Assembly: GCA_026417715.1 (NCBI GenBank)
Contig: JAOACU010000070.1
Location: 1 to 11,463 of the forward strand
Direction: 5' to 3'
From: Anaerolineae bacterium
GTDB taxonomy: Bacteria; Chloroflexota; Anaerolineae; UBA4142
Length of the DNA stretch: 11,463 nt
Made by a program: the position numbers and the translations under genes
Part shown: positions 6,823-11,463 of the stretch, one piece after another
Layout: each line of letters opens with the position of its first letter
Numbering within the stretch: position 1 is the first letter of the stretch
Notes under the pieces: generated by a model
Seen by the model: the letters and a program-made list of their open reading frames with translations, nothing else
Database searches by the model: none
What the model was told of the DNA's origin: nothing

Positions 6823-6852
6823 GGACTTGCAAGTTCAGTCAAGGATACAGCG

Positions 6853-8199
6853 ATGTCCAAGATTCGCGTCCTCTTTGCGGATGAAGACCCCGCGTTTCGC
6901 GTCTATGCGCGTTACACCTTGGAACAGATGGGATTCACTGTCACGGCAGCAAATGATGGCGCCGATCTGATCGCGCGTTTTTTGCCCGAAAGTTACGATG
7001 TGGTGCTGGTCAGTCTTAATGTGCCTTTCCTCGATGGTGTTCAAGTGTTGCGCGCCATCAAGCAACGCAGTGCCGCCACACCGGTCATCCTGCTATGTGA
7101 TGGGGAATGCACGCATCTCGCAGAGCAAGGCAAGCAAGAGGGCGCGTTTGCCTACTTTGTTAAACCATTGCACGATTTCTCTGCGCTGGGTAGGGCACTG
7201 GAACAAGCCCACGCGCAACGCCGTACTACTGTGCCTGCGCTCCCAACACAGGACACATTTATACAAACTCTCCACGCGCTTGTCGAATCTACACGTACGC
7301 GTCCGTTGGACGAAGTGCTCCAACTTTGCCTGATCTCAGCGGCGCAGTGCGCGCAAACGTCACAAGGGATGACAGTGCTTGCCCACGCCAACGGTTTTCA
7401 AGTATATAGCGCGTTTGGTTTTATAGACCTCGACGCGGCGCGACAGGAATGGGTAAACAATCTGGGTGATGCCTTTGGGATGCGCGTTCTTTCCGCCTTC
7501 ACACCACTCATCGAGTCTCTGCCAGGTGTGGCAGGTTACGTGCTGGGTATTCCGATGTATGGCTCGGAGACTTCGGGGGTACTCGTGCTCTATCCACTCG
7601 CTTCTGCCGCGCTGGATACAACGCGTCAAGCGCAGTTGGAGGTGCTTGCCGCGCATGGCGCGCTTGCGCTCGAATTCGCTCGACTGCGCGAAGAAAATCT
7701 GCGCCTCGCGCCCACCGATCCAGTGACAGGCGTACTCAAGCGCGAAGCATTCTTGGAAATGGCAGATCGTGAATTTCGACGCAGTTGGCGCTACAACCAA
7801 CCCATTACGGCAATCATCGTAGATATTGATGACTTGTCAACGATCAATCTTAGATACGGATACAGTTTGGGCAATCAGGTGTTGCAGATGACCGCGCAAG
7901 CGTGTGTCAACATCATTCGCTCGATTGATCTGATTGGACGTTACAGCGGCGATGCCTTTGCTATTTTGCTGGTGATGACCGAAGGCGAAGGTGCACGTAC
8001 CGTCGCTGAACGTTTACGCGTGGGCATCAACGCTTTGCGCCCGATTAGTATCGAAGGGACGATACAAATCACGGCTAGTTTAGGCGTGTGCTCATATCCA
8101 CGCAGTGGTTGCACTTCGATTTTCGATCTATTGACACTGGCGCAAGAAGCACAATATGCCGCGCATTGTCGTGGAGCAAATGAAATTGTCTATTGCTAG
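6853..8199 (+). CDS. REC-GAF-GGDEF protein with degenerate receiver and degenerate GGDEF but intact I-site
   Basis: 448-aa cytoplasmic signalling protein. Receiver domain, residues 3-120: acidic pocket D10-E11-D12 and Lys104 are kept, but the phosphoacceptor Asp position is Ser54 (LVSLNVP) and the switch Thr/Ser position is Cys82. A GAF-like region spans about 130-290. GGDEF domain, about 295-448: signature SGDAF at 365-369. Relative to the diguanylate cyclase PleD, the guanine-contacting Asp344 is Asn341, Lys332 is Ser329, and the C-terminal K...GRN becomes H...GAN. Asp324 and Asn332 remain. The I-site RSID (356-359) stands exactly five residues before the signature. It is therefore probably a c-di-GMP receptor rather than a cyclase, by analogy with PelD and PopA. 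The start is ATG 6853 (AAGGA, 7-base spacing). Its end overlaps the next open frame by up to 44 bp. Weak residual cyclase activity cannot be excluded. Confidence 0.88.
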   Translation: MSKIRVLFADEDPAFRVYARYTLEQMGFTVTAANDGADLIARFLPESYDVVLVSLNVPFLDGVQVLRAIKQRSAATPVILLCDGECTHLAEQGKQEGAFAYFVKPLHDFSALGRALEQAHAQRRTTVPALPTQDTFIQTLHALVESTRTRPLDEVLQLCLISAAQCAQTSQGMTVLAHANGFQVYSAFGFIDLDAARQEWVNNLGDAFGMRVLSAFTPLIESLPGVAGYVLGIPMYGSETSGVLVLYPLASAALDTTRQAQLEVLAAHGALALEFARLREENLRLAPTDPVTGVLKREAFLEMADREFRRSWRYNQPITAIIVDIDDLSTINLRYGYSLGNQVLQMTAQACVNIIRSIDLIGRYSGDAFAILLVMTEGEGARTVAERLRVGINALRPISIEGTIQITASLGVCSYPRSGCTSIFDLLTLAQEAQYAAHCRGANEIVYC

Positions 8200-9928
8200 A
8201 GAAATGATCTACCCTTCTCGTCACTCGCCCGCTGATGATTTCTTGGTCAATAATCTTCCCGAACCTCCCACCTTGCCGGAAACAATTTCGGCGGGTGATC
8301 TTGCCGCGCGCCTACAACGTCGCTATGCCGATTTGATTGCCGCGTATACCACAAGCGCGCGCTTGGACATTACGCGCGAAGAGCAGGAACTCTATCGCGA
8401 GATTTTGCTAGCGGCACAAGACCTATGCCATGCGCACGGCGGTTCGTTGATGCTTCTCGATGACGCTACTCACGAACTGTCTATCGTCGCTAGCACGCAC
8501 CTTTCGGAACACATCATTCAGAGTGTTCGCGTACCAGTCGGATCGGGCGTAGCAGGTTGGGTGGTCGCATATGATCATCCACTCTTGATCACCGGCGAGA
8601 TCAATCTACAACAGTATCCGCAGGCGGTACCCAAACCTTATGCCATCGGCTCCGCCGTGTGCGTGCCCTTGACGGTACGCCATCGGAGCACAGCACTTTG
8701 CTTGGGAGTGCTGTGCTTGAATCGCGTGGTCTATTCTTCGGCACTCACCGAGGAAGATTTGCAGATGGTCACGGCGTTTGCGGCGAACGCCGCAACGATA
8801 CTCTACAACGCGCGACAGTACAAAGAAATGCAAAAGCACGCGCGCCATCTAGAGCATCTGGTCGAAATCAATCGCCGTTTGACCTCCAGTCTGGAACTGG
8901 ATCACGTTCTTCAAGCGGTCATGCATTCTGCGATTGATTTGTTGCACTGCGAAGCCGGTTCCATCTTGCTGGTTGACTCTGAGACGAACGAACTCGTCTT
9001 TCGTACGGTCACGGGACCAGCGAGTGAGCGTTTGCAGGGAGTACGCCTTCCGCTTGATGTAGGTATCGCTGGGACAGTGGTGCAGGAAGGCAAACCTTTG
9101 ATCGTCAATAACACCCAAGATGATCCGCGTCATTACAAAGAGATTGACCAGCGACTGGCTCACTCAACTGCGATGCTATTGGCAGTACCACTGATTGTTC
9201 ATGGTCACGTCTTGGGTGTGATCGAAGTGTTGAACAAGACCGATGGAACACCCTTCACCCAGAGTGATTGTGCGACACTGGAGGCATTGGCAATCCCCAG
9301 CGCGATTATGCTGGAGAATGCTAAATTATACTCTGACCTCAAGCATGCGTTTTTGGACACTGTGCGCATCATTGCCAACGCTGTCGAAGCACGCGATCCA
9401 TATACCGCTGGTCATACAGGACGCGTCACCCGCATCGCCGCAGAAATCGCGCGCGAGTTGGGTTGGTCGAATGAACAGTTAGAGCACTTGGAGATTGGGG
9501 CACTGTTACACGATATTGGCAAGATCGGTGTTGCTGATACCATCTTGCGCAAACCTCAACATTTAACGTCAGACGAGTATATGGCTATGCAACAACATCC
9601 CGTAGTCGGCGCGCAGATGTTAAAGGGAGTCAGCGTACTCCGTCCCGCTCTGCCCTACATTCTCTATCATCACGAACGTTATGACGGCACCGGCTATCCG
9701 TTTGGCTTGCGCGGTCAAGAAATTCCCATCGAAGGTCGCTTGTTGACGGTCGCCGATACATTTGACGCAATGACTTCAACGCGACCCTATCGGCAAGCCC
9801 TGTCACCCGAAGAAGCATTGGCAGAAATCATACGCCATCGCGGTACGCAATTCGATCCAGATATAGTGGATGCACTGATACGAGTGTACGAACGTGGACG
9901 TTTGAAGGAACTGACCCAAATCTCTTGA
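8156..9928 (+). CDS. GAF-GAF-HD-GYP cyclic-di-GMP phosphodiesterase
   Basis: 590 aa at most, no membrane segment. GAF1 spans about residues 70-222. A short helical linker follows. GAF2 (about 235-395) contains NKTDGTPF, similar to the NKxxF signature of cyclic-nucleotide-binding GAF domains. HD-GYP spans about 405-580 with all expected residues: His420 (GHTGRV), His452-Asp453 (HDIGKIG), His481-Pro482, HHERYDGTGYP at 505-515, and Asp534 (VADTFDAMTSTRPYR). It should hydrolyse c-di-GMP to pGpG or GMP, gated by ligands or redox signals at the GAF domains, which are unknown. The start is unclear: ATG 8156 (AGAAG upstream), ATG 8180 (GGAG, too close) or ATG 8204 just after the upstream stop. Overlap with the previous gene indicates translational coupling. 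Confidence 0.92.
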   Translation: MPRIVVEQMKLSIAREMIYPSRHSPADDFLVNNLPEPPTLPETISAGDLAARLQRRYADLIAAYTTSARLDITREEQELYREILLAAQDLCHAHGGSLMLLDDATHELSIVASTHLSEHIIQSVRVPVGSGVAGWVVAYDHPLLITGEINLQQYPQAVPKPYAIGSAVCVPLTVRHRSTALCLGVLCLNRVVYSSALTEEDLQMVTAFAANAATILYNARQYKEMQKHARHLEHLVEINRRLTSSLELDHVLQAVMHSAIDLLHCEAGSILLVDSETNELVFRTVTGPASERLQGVRLPLDVGIAGTVVQEGKPLIVNNTQDDPRHYKEIDQRLAHSTAMLLAVPLIVHGHVLGVIEVLNKTDGTPFTQSDCATLEALAIPSAIMLENAKLYSDLKHAFLDTVRIIANAVEARDPYTAGHTGRVTRIAAEIARELGWSNEQLEHLEIGALLHDIGKIGVADTILRKPQHLTSDEYMAMQQHPVVGAQMLKGVSVLRPALPYILYHHERYDGTGYPFGLRGQEIPIEGRLLTVADTFDAMTSTRPYRQALSPEEALAEIIRHRGTQFDPDIVDALIRVYERGRLKELTQIS

Positions 9929-9947
9929 GCGTGCGAGGAAAATCTCC

Positions 9948-11009
9948 TTGCCCACTTTTCCTGACTCGACTGTTCAAGGTACACCCATCATCACAGATCC
10001 GTGGGGCGATTTTGAGACTGTAATGCGCCACGCCGAACGTGCGCGTATCGCTGGGGAGCGTAGCAAAGCGCATACGTTCTATGCGCGCGCCGTTGAACTC
10101 AAACAGAATGACGTGCAGGCGTGGATGGGCTTGGCGCGCTGCGCACCCACACTCGATGAAGCGATTCTGGCATGGGCGAACGCTTTGGCGCTCGCGCCCG
10201 GAAACATCGAAGCCCAGAGTGAGTTGGACACGGTAGTGCATCAACGGTTGACCCAAGCCCAAGCCAGCGATGTATCCGTGCTTGTGGCACTGGGACGCAC
10301 GCTAACCCAGTTGGGACAAAAATCTTGGGCGCGGCGTTTGTTACAGCGCGCCACCGAACTGGATGCGCACAATGTGGAGGCGTGGCTCTGGCGCGCTGGT
10401 GTGACAACGGATAACGACGAAGCCATCTTTTGCCTCAAGCAAGTACTGGCTCAACATCCGAATCATCCCCAAGCCCTCGCAGGATTGAAATGGATCGAGT
10501 CGCGCGCGACCACTGCTGCCGTTTCCGCCGATACGGCAAAAGAAGCCGCCTCGTTTATGGAACAAGGTCAACACGCTTTGCGCATTGGCAACCTTGAGCG
10601 CGCGTACGATTTCTTTCGTTTGGCGACGGAACTCAATCCCCAAAACGAATCGGCGTGGTACTGGCGAGGCAGTACCGCTCCTAATCTTGAAGAAGCCATC
10701 ACTTGCATCGAACGCGTGTTGGCGATCAATCCCCACAATCAAACCGCCAAGGATACCCTATGGCTGTTGCGCATCAAAAAAATTCGTGAGGACGTGCAAC
10801 AACGAAAAACAGCGACGACGATGCCGTCTGCAGAAACGTCCGATCCGGCATCGACCTCCGCGTCGGTTGCTGTTCCACCGTCGCCTCATACTTCGCGCCC
10901 ACGCCGCCGATACGCGTTTGTGTTGTCTATCCTCGTCTCGATCTTGATCATCGTAGCGGGAATCGGGGTGACGATTTGGATTTGGATGAACTTTTTTGCT
11001 GGAAAATAA
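9948..11009 (+). CDS. Tail-anchored TPR protein
   Basis: 353-aa protein of tetratricopeptide-like helical repeats. Three long units each contain an 'AW' motif followed by an '(D/E)EAI' helix: Trp59, Trp146 and Trp237, spaced 87 and 91 residues. Residues ~280-318 are a Pro/Ser/Thr-rich, low-complexity linker ending in PRRR. One hydrophobic helix (323-346) follows, leaving only a short tail, so the TPR part should face the cytoplasm, bound to the membrane. TTG at 9948 is chosen because GAGGAA (9935-9940) lies 7 bases upstream and no ATG is available until residue 26. It starts 19 bp after the HD-GYP stop and ends in the operon terminator. TPRs mediate protein-protein contacts; its partners are unknown, and the two upstream proteins are candidates. 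Confidence 0.85.
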   Translation: MPTFPDSTVQGTPIITDPWGDFETVMRHAERARIAGERSKAHTFYARAVELKQNDVQAWMGLARCAPTLDEAILAWANALALAPGNIEAQSELDTVVHQRLTQAQASDVSVLVALGRTLTQLGQKSWARRLLQRATELDAHNVEAWLWRAGVTTDNDEAIFCLKQVLAQHPNHPQALAGLKWIESRATTAAVSADTAKEAASFMEQGQHALRIGNLERAYDFFRLATELNPQNESAWYWRGSTAPNLEEAITCIERVLAINPHNQTAKDTLWLLRIKKIREDVQQRKTATTMPSAETSDPASTSASVAVPPSPHTSRPRRRYAFVLSILVSILIIVAGIGVTIWIWMNFFAGK

Positions 11010-11042
11010 CACGGGGCAGAGAGAACTCTGCCCCGTGTTTTT
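11008..11042. terminator. Bidirectional terminator of convergent genes
   Basis: AACACGGGGCAGAG (11008-11021) pairs perfectly with CTCTGCCCCGTGTT (11026-11039) around an AGAA loop, a 14-bp GC-rich stem followed by TTTTT on the plus strand (11038-11042). On the minus strand the stem is followed by ATTTT. The stem begins inside the TAA of the TPR gene and the T-run overlaps the stop of the convergent gene, so one hairpin serves both. Confidence 0.92.
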
Positions 11043-11463
11043 ATCGTCGTTTGATTTTCGCGGAACGTCTTTGAATTTCCGTCGCTATCGCCGAACCCAG
11101 AAACATTCCTCCAATACCGCCCGTCGCCATACCGATCATCAAATTGTTCACCCAATCGGCAATCGCAGGATAGAAGAAGGCGCAACCGAAACCGACGATC
11201 CACGCGAACAACATTGCAATCGCCAAACTAAAGCGCGGTTGAAAGTTCGCTTTGGGATCGGCTTCTCCAAACGCCAGCCCCACGATTCCCCACGCGATCA
11301 ACGAAAGTACTCCACCCGTGAGCGCGCCACCAACTCCCAACGGAATCGCCAGATTGAAACGCGCCGCGTTGAATGCCAATCCCACCAGCGCGCCAAGCAA
11401 CGCGCCCACGAACATTCCGCCACCTAATCCCAAGAGAGGTGAAATCGTGATACGGCGCGCCAA
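11041..11463 (-). CDS. Small polytopic membrane protein (probably partial at window edge)
   Basis: At least 140 aa, very hydrophobic and glycine-rich, with about four predicted membrane helices: roughly residues 8-30, 38-64, 78-98 and 106-126. GxxxG-like packing motifs (GLGGGMFVGALLGALVG, GGIGGMFLG) are frequent, and the C-terminus is basic (RRSAKIKRR). I do not recognise the family; it resembles a glycine-zipper-like or uncharacterised integral membrane protein. The frame is open to the right edge, where a TTG codon could be a start, but no upstream sequence is available to judge it, so treat the N-terminus as unknown. It converges on the TPR gene with a shared terminator. Confidence 0.65.
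   Translation of the reverse strand: MARRITISPLLGLGGGMFVGALLGALVGLAFNAARFNLAIPLGVGGALTGGVLSLIAWGIVGLAFGEADPKANFQPRFSLAIAMLFAWIVGFGCAFFYPAIADWVNNLMIGMATGGIGGMFLGSAIATEIQRRSAKIKRR

Larger units (their letters stand above)
6517..6852. other. Divergent intergenic region
   Basis: This 336-bp gap separates the two divergent gene groups. From left to right it holds the fmdB ribosome-binding site, a weak fmdB promoter (6562-6590), a nested repeat element (6608-6774), a well-formed promoter for the signalling operon (6793-6822) and that operon's ribosome-binding site AAGGA (6841-6845). No small gene or tRNA was found in it. Confidence 0.75.

Noticed and set aside
6793..6852. 20-residue N-terminal extension of the REC-GAF-GGDEF protein
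   Set aside because: The upstream TTG is the promoter -35 box, and the TATAAT lies inside the extension; ATG 6853 has its own AAGGA.

Overview
The window looks like a piece of a chromosome from an uncultured or environmental bacterium, most likely Chloroflexota (Anaerolineae-like). That placement is an inference. It rests on the ferredoxin-dependent two-subunit 2-oxoacid oxidoreductase, the tail-anchored TPR protein with recurring 'AW.W(R/L)A' units, the abundance of GAF/HD-GYP signalling proteins, and dispersed intergenic repeats with TGTCA(TT/CG)CTGAGC ends. No rRNA, tRNA, CRISPR array, transposase or phage gene was seen.

Left half (365-6516, all minus strand): a five-gene cluster read right to left. 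fmdB-type zinc-ribbon protein (6516-6277), korA (6209-4407), korB (4400-3516), lipA (3483-2554) and a large exported or membrane-anchored protein with two discoidin-like repeats and a transglutaminase-like C-terminus (2551-365). Gaps are 67, 6, 32 and 2 bp, so korA-korB and lipA-discoidin are probably translationally coupled. KorAB and LipA link the cluster to 2-oxoacid oxidation and lipoate-dependent enzymes. The exported protein has no obvious metabolic link. A strong hairpin (251-289) lies downstream of the cluster.

Middle (6517-6852): a divergent promoter region. A nested repeat element (6608-6774) sits between a predicted fmdB promoter and a predicted promoter for the rightward operon. 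Its core is repeated almost perfectly, in inverted orientation, at the left edge of the window (1-54).

Right half (6853-11009, plus strand): a three-gene signalling operon. The first protein is REC-GAF-GGDEF in which both enzymatic modules look dead: the receiver lacks its phosphoacceptor Asp, and the GGDEF active site is SGDAF with further substitutions, yet the c-di-GMP-binding I-site RxxD is intact. The second is a GAF-GAF-HD-GYP phosphodiesterase with every catalytic residue present. The third is a TPR protein anchored by a C-terminal membrane helix. My reading is a c-di-GMP receptor, a c-di-GMP hydrolase and a membrane scaffold made together. This is the most interesting system in the window. 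The operon ends at a bidirectional terminator (11008-11042) shared with a convergent small membrane protein gene (11041-11463), which runs into the right edge.
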